From: a virus | IMG/VR virus record: IMGVR_UViG_3300023180_000036 | Coordinates: 1 to 64,000 of that record | Strand: one strand, 5' to 3' | DNA: 64,000 nt | Shown here: positions 24,002-34,285 of the stretch, in pieces | How positions within the stretch are numbered: the first letter of the stretch is position 1 | Layout: each line of letters opens with the position of its first letter | Program-made: the position numbers and the translations under genes | Notes under the pieces: model-generated | What the model was told of the DNA's origin: nothing | The model's database searches: none | The model's input: only the letters and a program-made list of their open reading frames with translations

Positions 24002-24298
24002 ATGTCTGAAGAATTACTTGCTACTTTAAAAGTACAAATGAAACACCTCATAGATGAAGCTTGTGATATCTATATGTTTAACATTTCAACAGATACACAC
24101 AGCAGAATTAGAATGAAAGCCGCTCAAGATTTTAATAGTAGAATTTGGCTTTTACATTTCGATGAATCAAATGCTTGGATTGCTTCAACAGGAGCTCCCG
24201 CAAATAATGCTGATCATTATACGCAGGTCGCTTTGTGGGAGAATCTTCCAGTTGAAAAAATGGTTCCTCCTGTTGAAATAAGCGAAGACTCTGCATAA
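24002..24298 (+). CDS. Hypothetical virion-region protein
   Basis: This 98-aa protein has no recognised motif. It has a WLLHFDESNAWIAST segment and an acidic C-terminus. It lies between fibre-like genes and the gp13 late promoter. Confidence 0.5.
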   Translation: MSEELLATLKVQMKHLIDEACDIYMFNISTDTHSRIRMKAAQDFNSRIWLLHFDESNAWIASTGAPANNADHYTQVALWENLPVEKMVPPVEISEDSA

Positions 24299-24324
24299 AT
24301 AACCAAAGCTTAATTATTTTTTTA

Positions 24325-24332
24325 TATAAATA
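24325..24332 (+). promoter_or_regulatory. T4-type late promoter for the neck genes
   Basis: Exact TATAAATA, 32 bp upstream of gp13, with a TAGGAAAG ribosome site between. Confidence 0.7.
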
Positions 24333-24363
24333 GTAGCAAATACTATTTAATAGGAAAGTTATA

Positions 24364-25119
24364 ATGGCTGCAGTTACATCAAGAGATGAATTATCCGAAT
24401 ATTGTTTAAGAAGGCTTGGCGCTCCAGTTATAGAGATAAACGTTGATCCAGATCAAGTTGAAGATAGAATAGATGAAGCCCTTGAATTTTTTCAAGAGTT
24501 TCATTCTGATGCTACACTGCGTACTTATTTCAAACATCTTATAACAGAAACAGATGTAGAAAACGAGTACATTACAATGCCTAATAATATAGACATTGTT
24601 TCTAAACTTTTTCCCGTTTCAAGTTCTAGTAATAACAGCATTGATATGTTCAGTGTTAAGTATCAAATGATGCTTAATGATATTACTGATCTTCAAAACT
24701 TTGCTGGTGATCTTGCGTATTATACTCAACTACAGCAATATTTAACTTTGATTGATATGAAGTTAAATGGTTTGCCTCAAGTACAATTTTCCAGACATCA
24801 GAACAGACTTTATATTTTTGGAGATTTTAATGATAAAGATATAAAAGCTGGAGACTATATTGTGGCTGAAGTATATCAGATAATTGATCCAGATACACAT
24901 ACCAATGTTTACAATGATAAGTTTATCAAAGCGTATAGTACCGCACTTATCAAGAGACAATGGGGTGCTAATCTTTTAAAGTTTGAAGGAATGCAACTAC
25001 CCGGTGGTGTGATGTTAAACGGGCGGCAGATTTATGAAGATGCAATGCAAGACATTGAAAAACTTGAAGAGAATATACGCCTAGAGCATGAAATGCCAGC
25101 AGACTTTTTTGTAGGATAA
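24364..25119 (+). CDS. 13: Neck protein gp13
   Basis: This 251-aa protein forms the T4-like neck, closing the head after packaging. The N-terminal ELSEYCLRRLGAPVIEINV segment and the following VEDRIDEALEFFQEFH are conserved gp13 features. KAYSTALIKRQWGANLLKFEG is the conserved C-terminal helix. It is first in the canonical 13-14-15 order that follows. Confidence 0.88.
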   Translation: MAAVTSRDELSEYCLRRLGAPVIEINVDPDQVEDRIDEALEFFQEFHSDATLRTYFKHLITETDVENEYITMPNNIDIVSKLFPVSSSSNNSIDMFSVKYQMMLNDITDLQNFAGDLAYYTQLQQYLTLIDMKLNGLPQVQFSRHQNRLYIFGDFNDKDIKAGDYIVAEVYQIIDPDTHTNVYNDKFIKAYSTALIKRQWGANLLKFEGMQLPGGVMLNGRQIYEDAMQDIEKLEENIRLEHEMPADFFVG

Positions 25120-25122
25120 TAG

Positions 25123-26085
25123 ATGGCTCTTAATCATTATTTTAATCAGAAAGCCAAAAATGAACAAAATCTCTATGAAGATATAATCATAGAGAGTCTA
25201 AAAATATACGGTCAAGATGTATATTATTTGCCTCGTGAGATAGTAAACGAAAATGATATATTTGGTGAAGATGTCCCATCTAAATTTTCTTCAGCTTATA
25301 AAATAGAAATGTATATAGAAAATACAGAAGGATTTGACGGAGAAGGTGATCTATTTACCAAATTTGGTGTTGAAATAAGAGATGCTGCTACATTTATAGT
25401 TTCCAGAAAGAGATGGACTAATGTAGTTGGCCAAATGAACAATAAAATAGAAAGTATTAGACCTAGAGAAGGTGATCTAATTTATCTTACTCTTACAAAT
25501 AAACTATTTGAAATTATGCATGTTGAACACGAACAGCCTTTTTACCAACTAAGCAATCTTCCTACATTTAAATTAAGATGCGAGCTATTTACATACAGTG
25601 ATGAAAGACTTGATACAAACGTTGATGTAATTGATAATATAGAAAAATTAGGCTATAATCTTAAACTGCTTATGAATCAAGGTGTTGATAGTATTAATTC
25701 TCGTTACTCATATGACTTTATGGAAGGTGAATTTGTTCAACAAACTCTATCAAATGGTAAAGTTCTCACAGCTGAAGTTCTTGAATATAATCAACAATTA
25801 AATTATGTTGTAGTTTCTCATATAAGCACAAGTGATGGTAGCTACGGAATGTTTGTTCCTGGAACTATAACTAATACAAGAGAAAGAAATATATCAGGTG
25901 CTCTTGCATTTGTTGGTGATTCTTCAATACAAGTTGAAAGAACACTTATTAGTATAAATGAAAATATTTACGGTGATAGTAGTTTTGCACAAAATGATGT
26001 ATTTGATACAACCGAAAATTCATTTGCATTAGATTTCCTAGACTTTTCTGAAACTAACCCATTTGGTGATCCAGAGGATTTATAA
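25123..26085 (+). CDS. 14: Neck protein gp14
   Basis: This 320-aa protein follows gp13 by 3 bp. NEQNLYEDIIIESLKIYGQD and VYYLPR then FGEDVPSKF near the N-terminus, and a central RPREGDLIYL, are typical of gp14 from marine T4-like phages. It joins head and tail with gp13. Confidence 0.88.
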   Translation: MALNHYFNQKAKNEQNLYEDIIIESLKIYGQDVYYLPREIVNENDIFGEDVPSKFSSAYKIEMYIENTEGFDGEGDLFTKFGVEIRDAATFIVSRKRWTNVVGQMNNKIESIRPREGDLIYLTLTNKLFEIMHVEHEQPFYQLSNLPTFKLRCELFTYSDERLDTNVDVIDNIEKLGYNLKLLMNQGVDSINSRYSYDFMEGEFVQQTLSNGKVLTAEVLEYNQQLNYVVVSHISTSDGSYGMFVPGTITNTRERNISGALAFVGDSSIQVERTLISINENIYGDSSFAQNDVFDTTENSFALDFLDFSETNPFGDPEDL

Positions 26086-26936
26086 TGTTTACATATTTTT
26101 ACCATCAGAGAATAAGAAAGTCAGTAGCTTTATTTGGAACCCTTTTTAATAACATTTATGTTATTCGTAAAGATAAAACTGGAAAATCAATTAGTCAAAT
26201 TAAAGTGCCTTTAGCATATGCACCAAGAGAAAAATATTTAGAAAGAATTAGAACAAATCCAGATTTAAGAAATAATTCTCAGATTGCTCTTAAACTTCCT
26301 AGAATGTCATTTGAAATTACAAGTATTGGATATGACCCAGAAAGAAAACTTCCTAAATTAAATAATTATCATAGAGGTATTACTAATACAACAAGGGATA
26401 AGTTTTTTTCTCCAAGTCCATATCAGATTACTTTTCAATTAAATATTTTTTCTAAAAATCAAGACGATGCCTTACAAATAGTTGAGCAGATTCTTCCTTA
26501 CTTTAATCCTCAATATACTATTAGTATTAAACCTTTTAATGATGCTCATTCTGATATAGTTGAAGATGTTCCTGTTACAATACAGGGTGTAAATTTTAGT
26601 GATGATTTTGAAGGAACGCTTGAAAATAGAAGAACAATTATTTATACATTAGATTTTGGAATGTCTGTTAACTTTTACGGTCCAATTGATCCTCAATCAA
26701 TTGTTCGTCGTGTGGATACTACCATACATCAAGCTGTAGATTTCAGTGTTACCGATGATCCAAAATTAGAAAGAATTATTACCACACCGAATCCTATTGA
26801 AGTTAATCCAGATAGTGATTATGGATTTGACACAACATTAGACGTATATGATAATGAACCAGAAGTTATATTATCATCACTATATGTCGAAGATGATTAT
26901 GTATTATCAGGTTATGTAGACTCTTCGGGTGCATAA
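26085..26936 (+). CDS. 15: Tail sheath stabiliser/completion protein gp15
   Basis: This 283-aa protein overlaps gp14 by one base. FTYFYHQRIRKSVALFGTLF and a KVPLAYAPREKYLERI segment are gp15 signatures; LPRMSFEITSIGYDPERKL follows as in the family. It caps the tail before head joining. Confidence 0.9.
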   Translation: MFTYFYHQRIRKSVALFGTLFNNIYVIRKDKTGKSISQIKVPLAYAPREKYLERIRTNPDLRNNSQIALKLPRMSFEITSIGYDPERKLPKLNNYHRGITNTTRDKFFSPSPYQITFQLNIFSKNQDDALQIVEQILPYFNPQYTISIKPFNDAHSDIVEDVPVTIQGVNFSDDFEGTLENRRTIIYTLDFGMSVNFYGPIDPQSIVRRVDTTIHQAVDFSVTDDPKLERIITTPNPIEVNPDSDYGFDTTLDVYDNEPEVILSSLYVEDDYVLSGYVDSSGA

Positions 26937-26951
26937 AAACAGGAGATAGAA

Positions 26952-28031
26952 ATGCCAATTGTTCTTAGAAACAGTAAAAACTCTGCTCTAACACACTCGG
27001 AGCTTGACGGAAACTTTACGGATCTTGATACTCGAGTTAATTCAAAAGCAGATTCATCTACTATTACAGGAATAGTAGATCAAGATTATATTAGAAATAG
27101 ACAGATTACATATTTGGATTCTGTTGATATTACATCAAGGATTACATCACTTATTGATTCTAATTATATACAAACAAGACAAAATACTTATGATAATGCA
27201 GATGTTAATACTCACTTAAATCTTGGTAATGCTGCTCCTAATCAAATTCTTAGTTGGACAGGTGCAGACTTTGATTGGATTAATCAGACATCAGGAACTG
27301 GTGGAGGAATTGATTCTGCTGTAGTTATTAATATTGTAGATTCAGCATATATTCAAGCTAGACAACAGACAGCAGTAACTTATACAAATTCAGATGTTGA
27401 CACTCATCTAAACACAAGCACCGCAAGCGCAAATGAAATTTTAAGTTGGACTGGTACTGATTATGATTGGGTAGCACAGTCGGGTGGTGGTAGCGGATTG
27501 GATTCTGCGGGTGTTGCTTCTTATTTGAATGGAGGTTGGAACTTTCATCTTATTCCTGATACAAATTCTACTTATGATATCGGCAGCGCAGAATATAAGG
27601 TAAGACACTTATATTTAAGTGATAATAGTTTATATTTCGACTCTGGTCAGACTAGTATAGGATTTGAAACTATAGGAACTAGTAAAAATCTTAAATTTAA
27701 TAATAATGTAGTAAAAGAAGCATCTCATACCGAAGAAGCAGGCGGACCAGTTGATATAAGTAAAACAAACCATTTTGTTACTACAGGAGCTACATATGAC
27801 CTTCCAAATGGAGAGTATGTAGGACAAGAATTAAAATTCTGGCATAAAACACAAGGCGGAACAAACATAGTTAGAGTGAATGTGCTTAATGCAAAATGGA
27901 GAAATGGTGGTGGAGTACTAAGTACTATTCCTAATATGTTATGGGATCAAGATAAAACAAATACTGCATGCTATGGCTGCATCTGGGATGGTGAAGCTTG
28001 GATTATTGGAGAAGGTTCATTAGGAGCATAA
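26952..28031 (+). CDS. Tail fibre-like structural protein
   Basis: This 359-aa protein is inserted between gp15 and gp16. The N-terminus MPIVLRNSKNSALTHSELDGN is a phrase common at the start of fibre-like proteins of marine phages. Units of the form SLIDSNYIQTRQ and IVDSAYIQARQ are repeated, and ILSWTGADFDWI/ILSWTGTDYDWV is duplicated. A C-terminal domain of about 110 aa could be globular. Probably virion fibre or whisker. Confidence 0.6.
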   Translation: MPIVLRNSKNSALTHSELDGNFTDLDTRVNSKADSSTITGIVDQDYIRNRQITYLDSVDITSRITSLIDSNYIQTRQNTYDNADVNTHLNLGNAAPNQILSWTGADFDWINQTSGTGGGIDSAVVINIVDSAYIQARQQTAVTYTNSDVDTHLNTSTASANEILSWTGTDYDWVAQSGGGSGLDSAGVASYLNGGWNFHLIPDTNSTYDIGSAEYKVRHLYLSDNSLYFDSGQTSIGFETIGTSKNLKFNNNVVKEASHTEEAGGPVDISKTNHFVTTGATYDLPNGEYVGQELKFWHKTQGGTNIVRVNVLNAKWRNGGGVLSTIPNMLWDQDKTNTACYGCIWDGEAWIIGEGSLGA

Positions 28032-28032
28032 C

Positions 28033-28401
28033 GTGAGTGAAGATAGAGTAGATGATGACTTCGAATATTCAAGAAGAACTTATTATGATCTAATAGAAAA
28101 AGGTCAGGGTGCTCTTGAAGAGATGATGGAAGTCGCTAAGCAACTGGAACATCCCAGAGCATTTGAAGTTGTATCTGGGATGATTAAAAATATATCAGAC
28201 GTAAATGATAGACTTATGGATCTTCATAAGAAAAAGAAAGATTATTTAAAAAAAGACGAACCTAAACAGGTTGAAGGAACAACCAATAATAATCTTTTTG
28301 TTGGTTCTACCGTAGAACTGCAACGTATGCTTCAAGATATGAATAAAAAACAAGATAATGTAATTGATATTACGGACAGATTAAGAGATGAATCAGAGTG
28401 A
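28033..28401 (+). CDS. 16: Small terminase subunit gp16
   Basis: This 122-aa protein starts at GTG. FEYSRRTYYDLIEKGQGALEEM and ISDVNDRLMDLHKKKKD match the helical DNA-recognition region of gp16. The C-terminus overlaps gp17 by 14 nt, the usual arrangement. It regulates packaging initiation with gp17. Confidence 0.87.
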   Translation: MSEDRVDDDFEYSRRTYYDLIEKGQGALEEMMEVAKQLEHPRAFEVVSGMIKNISDVNDRLMDLHKKKKDYLKKDEPKQVEGTTNNNLFVGSTVELQRMLQDMNKKQDNVIDITDRLRDESE

Positions 28402-29980
28402 AAGTTACCTCGGTAACCCAAACGTAAAACGTGATGGTATTGTTCAGCAGTGGACTCAAGAACAGATAAATGAGTATGTAAAGTGTTCTCAAGATTCTTC
28501 ATACTTTGCAAAAAATTACTGTAAAATTATATCGCTTGATAAAGGATTAGTGCCTTTTATTTTATATCCATATCAAGAGAAAATGTTTAAACATTTTAAT
28601 GATAATAGATTTTCAATAGTTCTTGCTTGTCGGCAATCGGGTAAATCTATTTCTTCTGTTGCTTATTTGCTTTGGTTTGCATTATTTCATCCCGAAAAAA
28701 CTATTGCAATTATGGCAAATAAAGGTGCTACTGCAAGAGAAATGCTTAGTAGAATTACTCTTATGCTTGAAAACTTACCGTTCTTTTTACAACCTGGATG
28801 TAAAGCACTTAATAAAGGATCTATAGAATTTAGTAATAATTCAAGAATAGTTGCAGCTGCTACATCTGGTTCTTCTATTCGTGGTATGTCTGTTAATCTT
28901 TTATATCTTGATGAATTTGCTTTTGTGGAACGAGCAAATGAATTTTATACTTCAACATATCCTGTTGTTTCATCTGGTAAAGATACAAAAGTAATTATTA
29001 CCTCCACTGCTAATGGTATTGGTAATGTATTTCATAAGATATGGGAAGGTGCTACTCAAGGAGTTAATGAATATAAATCATTTAGAGTAGATTGGTGGGA
29101 TGTTCCTGGAAGAGATAAAGAATGGGCAAAGCAAACTATTGCTAATACCTCTCAGTTACAGTTTGATCAAGAATTTGGAAATACATTCTTCGGCACAGGA
29201 GATACTCTTATTGGTGCTGAAACTTTATTATCTTTAAGAAGAAAAGATCCTATCCAAATAACAAAGGAAGGTGTTAAAATATATGAAAAACCTGTAAAAG
29301 GTCATCAATACATTATGACTGTAGATGTTGCAAAGGGTAGAGGTCAAGATTATTCGACTTTTAATTTACTCGATGTGACGGCTAATCCATTTAAACAGGT
29401 TGCAGTCTATCGCAACAATACTATTTCTCCATTACTCTACCCAAATATTATTTATAAATTTGCAACCTCTTATAATGAAGCTATGGTGGTAATTGAATCA
29501 AATGATGCAGGACAAGTTGTCTGTAATGGTCTATACCACGAATTAGAATATGAAAATATGTTTGTTGAGTCAACCGTAAAAGCTAATTCTCTTGGATTAC
29601 TTATGACTAGAAAAGTTAAACGTATTGGTTGTTCTTCTTTTAAAGATTTGTTGGAAAACCAAAAAATAGAAATAGTCGATGAAAATACTATACTTGAAAT
29701 ATCTACATTTGTTGCAAAAGGTCAGTCATATGAAGCATCTCAAGGTAATCACGATGATTTAGTAATGAATTTTATTATGTTTAGTTATTTTAGCGGAACA
29801 ATATTTTTTAATGAAATAACAGATATTAACATTAAAAAAATGATGTTTGAAGAAAGAATGAAAGAAATTGAAGATGATATATTACCATTTGGATTTATAG
29901 ATGATGGATTAGATCAGCAACCACAATATGATCCAGAAAGAGAAGGATGGGCTGTTGAGTATAGTCATGAAAACTTCTAA
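28388..29980 (+). CDS. 17: Large terminase subunit gp17
   Basis: This 530-aa protein is the packaging ATPase and headful nuclease. Walker A is ACRQSGKS (residues 80-87) and Walker B is LYLDEF (172-177). A coupling motif ITSTANG follows. The RNase H-like nuclease has TVDVAKGRGQDYST, VVIESNDAG and a late GNHDDLVMNF. Complete and unsplit. Confidence 0.95.
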   Translation: MNQSESYLGNPNVKRDGIVQQWTQEQINEYVKCSQDSSYFAKNYCKIISLDKGLVPFILYPYQEKMFKHFNDNRFSIVLACRQSGKSISSVAYLLWFALFHPEKTIAIMANKGATAREMLSRITLMLENLPFFLQPGCKALNKGSIEFSNNSRIVAAATSGSSIRGMSVNLLYLDEFAFVERANEFYTSTYPVVSSGKDTKVIITSTANGIGNVFHKIWEGATQGVNEYKSFRVDWWDVPGRDKEWAKQTIANTSQLQFDQEFGNTFFGTGDTLIGAETLLSLRRKDPIQITKEGVKIYEKPVKGHQYIMTVDVAKGRGQDYSTFNLLDVTANPFKQVAVYRNNTISPLLYPNIIYKFATSYNEAMVVIESNDAGQVVCNGLYHELEYENMFVESTVKANSLGLLMTRKVKRIGCSSFKDLLENQKIEIVDENTILEISTFVAKGQSYEASQGNHDDLVMNFIMFSYFSGTIFFNEITDINIKKMMFEERMKEIEDDILPFGFIDDGLDQQPQYDPEREGWAVEYSHENF

Positions 29981-29991
29981 ACTCATTTTTA

Positions 29992-29999
29992 TATAAATA
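29992..29999 (+). promoter_or_regulatory. T4-type late promoter for sheath gene
   Basis: Exact TATAAATA, 68 bp upstream of gp18, which has an AAAGGAAAG ribosome site. Confidence 0.68.
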
Positions 30000-30067
30000 C
30001 TATTAATTGAAAAAAAACGTATTATGGAATAGCTTATAATTTACCAAAATGGAAAAAGGAAAGAGAC

Positions 30068-32122
30068 ATGGCTTTATATACAGCATCAGAGTCTCCGGCA
30101 ATTATTACTCGTGAAGTTGACCTAACTAACGGAGTCCCAAACGTACCTACATCAACCGGGGTATTAGTAGGAGATTTTCGCTGGGGTCCTGTAAATCAGC
30201 CGGTACTCGTTAACAACGAAGCAACTCTTGCAAGTAAATTTGGAAATCCTGATCAAGACGAAGATAGAGCAGTAGATTTCCTTAGTGCATCGAGTTACTT
30301 ACAATATTCAGATGATCTTTATGTCATTAGAGCAATCACAAAATCTACAGCTACTGGCGGAGCACAAATTCCAGCAGTACTTACTGCAACAACCGCAAAT
30401 GGTATTATTACTGCAGTTTCTGTAGCACCAAATGGCGGTTATACTTCTGAACCAACAGTTACAATTTCAGCACCAGATTCTGGCGAAACTCCAGTATTTA
30501 CTGTAGTTTATGACGCAGTAAATGATGAAATTGATTCAATTACTGTACTTAATGATTCAGACGGTCAAGGTAATATTACCTATAGATACGATACTCCACC
30601 AGTATTTACAATTACTGGAGGCGGAAGAGAAACGGTTGCAATTAATGCATATGATGCCACAAACACACCAGAAACATTACCTGTTGTAGAAAATCGTGAT
30701 GGTTGGGATGCAGACAAATCAGGTCATGCAAACAACAATCATCTTACCATTGCTAAATGGCCTGGTGAACTAGGAAACTCATTAAAAGTTTGCTATTGTG
30801 GTGCTAATGATTCAGATTTCACTAACTGGACTTATACTGCAAGCGCTGGTCAAACAATTAATTTAAGTTCATATTTTACTGGAGCTCCAGGAACATCACA
30901 ATTTGCAGCCGATAGAGGTGCTTCAAATGATGAAGTTCATGTTGTTGTAATTGATGAAGATGGTGAATTTACTGGCGTTCCCAATAGAGTACTTGAAGTT
31001 TTCCCATTCTTATCTCTTGCATCAAATGCAAAAACAGAACAGGGTACGGTAAATTATGCACCTGATGTTGTTGCTAAAAGTTCAAGTTATATTTGGATTG
31101 CTAAAATGCCAGCAGCATTTGGTTCAAATGCAGGTACTGCAACAACTAATGGTAAAAATTATGCAGGGCCCGGAGTTTTAACACATTCTACAAGTCTTGT
31201 AAATGGTTCAAATTCGGGAAGTATAAGTTCTGCTGAATATGCAACAGCATTTGCAACAGTAAATGATCCAAATAATATATCTGTAGATTTCTTAATTGCT
31301 CCAGGTATGGGTAGTGCATCAGAACAACAAACTGTAGTAAACAATATGGTATCTATTGCAGAAAACGATAGAAAAGACTGTGTAGTTGTTACGTCTCCAA
31401 ACAGAGCTGCAATAATAGGAAGTGCTAATCCTAGAACAGATATTATTGCTGCACAATCTAGTAATGTATTTACTCGTAGTTCATATCTATTTGCAGATTC
31501 AAATTATCTTAAGGTATATGATAAATTTAATGATAGATATATCTTCATACCTGCTGCAGCTTCAACTGCTGGTATTATGGCAGCTTCAGATAATGATACA
31601 GCACCTTGGTTTTCACCCGCTGGAACAAGAAGAGGAAGATACTTTGGTGTAACATCTCTGGCATATAACCCAGATAAATCTGATAGAGATGAACTATATA
31701 AAGCTGGATTTAATCCAATTGCAAATATTCCAGGGCAAGGAATTACTTTATATGGTGATAAAACTCATCTATCAAGACCTTCTGCATTTGATAGAATTAA
31801 TGTTCGTAGATTGTTCCTTACTCTCGAAAGAGCAATATCTTCGGCCGCTCAAAATATTCTCTTTGAATTCAATGATGAATTTACAAGAGCTGAGTTTGTA
31901 AATATTGTAGAACCAGTTCTTAGAAATATTCAGGGCAGAAGAGGTATTACTGATTTTAAACTTGTGTGTGATGAAACTAATAATACACCAGAAATAGTTG
32001 ACACAAATCAGTTCATAGCAAATATCTTCATTAAACCCGCAAGATCGATCAACTTCATTACTCTTAATTTTGTAGCGGTAAGATCTGGCGTTTCTTTTGA
32101 AGAAGTCGTCGGCGCAGTATAA
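30068..32122 (+). CDS. 18: Tail sheath protein gp18
   Basis: This 684-aa protein forms the contractile sheath. N-terminus SPAIITREVDLTNGVPNV and C-terminal conserved block (RLFLTLERAISSAAQNILFE, then GVSFEEVVGA) are standard for T4-like sheaths. Length is near T4 gp18 (659 aa). Followed by gp19. Confidence 0.93.
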   Translation: MALYTASESPAIITREVDLTNGVPNVPTSTGVLVGDFRWGPVNQPVLVNNEATLASKFGNPDQDEDRAVDFLSASSYLQYSDDLYVIRAITKSTATGGAQIPAVLTATTANGIITAVSVAPNGGYTSEPTVTISAPDSGETPVFTVVYDAVNDEIDSITVLNDSDGQGNITYRYDTPPVFTITGGGRETVAINAYDATNTPETLPVVENRDGWDADKSGHANNNHLTIAKWPGELGNSLKVCYCGANDSDFTNWTYTASAGQTINLSSYFTGAPGTSQFAADRGASNDEVHVVVIDEDGEFTGVPNRVLEVFPFLSLASNAKTEQGTVNYAPDVVAKSSSYIWIAKMPAAFGSNAGTATTNGKNYAGPGVLTHSTSLVNGSNSGSISSAEYATAFATVNDPNNISVDFLIAPGMGSASEQQTVVNNMVSIAENDRKDCVVVTSPNRAAIIGSANPRTDIIAAQSSNVFTRSSYLFADSNYLKVYDKFNDRYIFIPAAASTAGIMAASDNDTAPWFSPAGTRRGRYFGVTSLAYNPDKSDRDELYKAGFNPIANIPGQGITLYGDKTHLSRPSAFDRINVRRLFLTLERAISSAAQNILFEFNDEFTRAEFVNIVEPVLRNIQGRRGITDFKLVCDETNNTPEIVDTNQFIANIFIKPARSINFITLNFVAVRSGVSFEEVVGAV

Positions 32123-32137
32123 TAGGGGTATATAAAA

Positions 32138-32683
32138 ATGGCAATTTTAGGCGTAAATGATTTTAAATCAAAACTTAGAGGTGGAGGCGCACGCCCAAAT
32201 CTCTTTCAAGTAATATTAACTTTCCCGGCTTATGTTACCGGGGACGTTGAACTTGCATCATTCTTAATTAAAGCTGCTCAGATGCCGGCTTCAACTATGG
32301 GAACAATTCCAGTACCATATAGAGGGCGTCAATTGCAGATAGCTGGAGATAGAGTATTTGAGCCATGGACAGTTACTGTTATTAACGACACTGATTTTAA
32401 AATTAGACAGTCAATGGAACAGTGGATGAATGGTATAAATGCACATCAAGCAAATACTGGTCTTACTAATCCAGCAGATTATCAAGTTGATGCTGCAGTA
32501 CAGCAGTTGGATAAAGATGCTTCTGTTCTATATGAATACAGATTTAGAGGTATTTTCCCAACGGCAATTTCTTCAATTGATCTATCTTATGAAAATGTAG
32601 ATACTATTGAAGAATTTGGTGTGGAGTTCCAACTTCAATATTGGGAGAGTATTACTCCTGATGGGTCTACAGTAACTACTTAA
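32138..32683 (+). CDS. 19: Tail tube protein gp19
   Basis: This 181-aa protein has FKSKLRGGGARPNLFQV at the start, LIKAAQMPASTMGTIPVPYRGRQ, and YEYRFRGIFPTAISSIDL near the end, the classic T4-like tail tube order. A GGGGTAT ribosome site lies between gp18 and gp19. Confidence 0.93.
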   Translation: MAILGVNDFKSKLRGGGARPNLFQVILTFPAYVTGDVELASFLIKAAQMPASTMGTIPVPYRGRQLQIAGDRVFEPWTVTVINDTDFKIRQSMEQWMNGINAHQANTGLTNPADYQVDAAVQQLDKDASVLYEYRFRGIFPTAISSIDLSYENVDTIEEFGVEFQLQYWESITPDGSTVTT

Positions 32684-32703
32684 AAGTTGAATAAATATAA
32701 TTT

Positions 32704-32731
32704 GGTTAGGGGAAAAATTCCCCTAACCTTT
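32704..32731 (+). terminator. Rho-independent-type terminator after gp19
   Basis: A perfect 11-bp stem (32704-32714 with 32718-32728) with an AAA loop, followed by TTT. It separates gp19 from gp20. The T-run is short, so attenuation rather than full stop is possible. Confidence 0.65.
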
Positions 32732-32750
32732 ATATAGTTAAAGGATAGTT

Positions 32751-34268
32751 ATGGCAGATAATTCAATTAAGCTTTTTGGATTTGAAATCAAAAGGGCTAA
32801 CTCATCTGAAAAAGCACAGCAGAAAATTAAATCGGTTGTTCCTCAAACCGATGATGATGGTGCTGGTTATATTACTGCTTCCGGTAGTCATTTTGGTCAA
32901 TATTTAGATATAGACGGAAGTTCTGCAAAAGATAATTATCAGATGATAAGAAAATATCGTGGTGTTGCAGTACATCCAGAAGTAGATAATGCTATTGAAG
33001 ATATTGTTAATGAAGCGATTGTTGGTGATGAAGATATAGAACCTATTAGTCTTACACTTGAAGATGTTGAATTTCCAGAAAATGTTAAAAAACAAATACA
33101 AGAAGAATTTGAAAATATTCTTGGTATGTTAAATTTTTCAGAAAACGGACACGATATATTTAGAAGATGGTATATTGATGGTAGATTATATCATCATTTA
33201 GTAGTTGATGAAAAAAATGAAAAAGCTGGAATACAGGACATTAGATTTATAGACGCTTTAAAAATTCGTAAAATGAAAGAGGTAAAAAAGAAAAAAGACC
33301 CTCTTACAAATGCGGATATTATAGAAAGTGTAAAAGAGTATTATGTTTATCAAGAAAGACCAGGTCAAGAAAGACAAGCAGTAAAGTTTACTCTTGATTC
33401 TATCAGTTATGTAACATCAGGACTATTAGATGAAACTCGTAAAAAAGTAGTATCTCATTTACATAAATGTATTAAACCAATTAATCAGTTAAGAATGATG
33501 GAAGACTCGCTTGTCATTTATAGACTTGCTAGAGCACCAGAACGTAGAATTTTTTATATTGATGTAGGTAACTTACCAAAAGGTAAAGCTGAAGAATACA
33601 TGAAAAATATTATGACCAAATATCGTAATAAATTAGTATATGACGCTCAAAATGGAGAACTAAGAGATGACCGTAAACATATGTCTATGTTGGAAGATTT
33701 TTGGTTACCTCGTAGAGAAGGTGGTAGAGGTACTGAAATCTCTACTTTACCAGGAGGAGAAAATCTTGGTCAGATAGATGACATAGTTTATTTCCAAAAA
33801 CGTGTTTATCGTGCATTAAACGTTCCTATTAATAGATTAGAACAGGAAGCACAATTTTCTCTCGGACGTTCAACAGAAATATCAAGAGACGAAGTTAAAT
33901 TTCAAAAATTTATTGATAGACTTCGTAAAAAATTTAGTCACTTATTCTTAGGAATCTTAAAAAAACAGCTTATTTTAAAAAAGATCATTACCGACTCTGA
34001 TTGGGATAATCACAAAATACATTTTAAAATTGATTATGCAAGAGATAATTATTTTGCAGAATCTAAAGAAAGTGAAATATTAAAAGATCGAATTCAAACT
34101 CTTGATATGATGCAACAGTATGTTGGAGAATATTATACTAAAGATTGGGTTATGAGAAATGTTCTAAAGTTTACCGAAGAAGAAATGAAAGAAATGGAAC
34201 AAGACGTAGATGATGAAAATCAAGAAAAAGCAGATGAGATAGATAATATTGAATCTGATAACACATAG
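32751..34268 (+). CDS. 20: Portal vertex protein gp20
   Basis: This 505-aa protein forms the dodecameric portal. Recognised segments are KYRGVAVHPEVDNAIEDIVN, RIFYIDVGNLPKGKAEEYM, a central STLPGGENLGQIDDIVYF and LFLGILKKQLILK. Length and order match T4 gp20 (524 aa). The acidic C-terminal tail is usual. Confidence 0.95.
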   Translation: MADNSIKLFGFEIKRANSSEKAQQKIKSVVPQTDDDGAGYITASGSHFGQYLDIDGSSAKDNYQMIRKYRGVAVHPEVDNAIEDIVNEAIVGDEDIEPISLTLEDVEFPENVKKQIQEEFENILGMLNFSENGHDIFRRWYIDGRLYHHLVVDEKNEKAGIQDIRFIDALKIRKMKEVKKKKDPLTNADIIESVKEYYVYQERPGQERQAVKFTLDSISYVTSGLLDETRKKVVSHLHKCIKPINQLRMMEDSLVIYRLARAPERRIFYIDVGNLPKGKAEEYMKNIMTKYRNKLVYDAQNGELRDDRKHMSMLEDFWLPRREGGRGTEISTLPGGENLGQIDDIVYFQKRVYRALNVPINRLEQEAQFSLGRSTEISRDEVKFQKFIDRLRKKFSHLFLGILKKQLILKKIITDSDWDNHKIHFKIDYARDNYFAESKESEILKDRIQTLDMMQQYVGEYYTKDWVMRNVLKFTEEEMKEMEQDVDDENQEKADEIDNIESDNT

Positions 34269-34285
34269 CTCAAAGTTTTTAGATA

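Noticed and set aside
32690-32700. Late promoter AATAAATA before gp20
   Set aside because: The first base departs from TATAAATA and the terminator hairpin lies between it and gp20, so it was not called.
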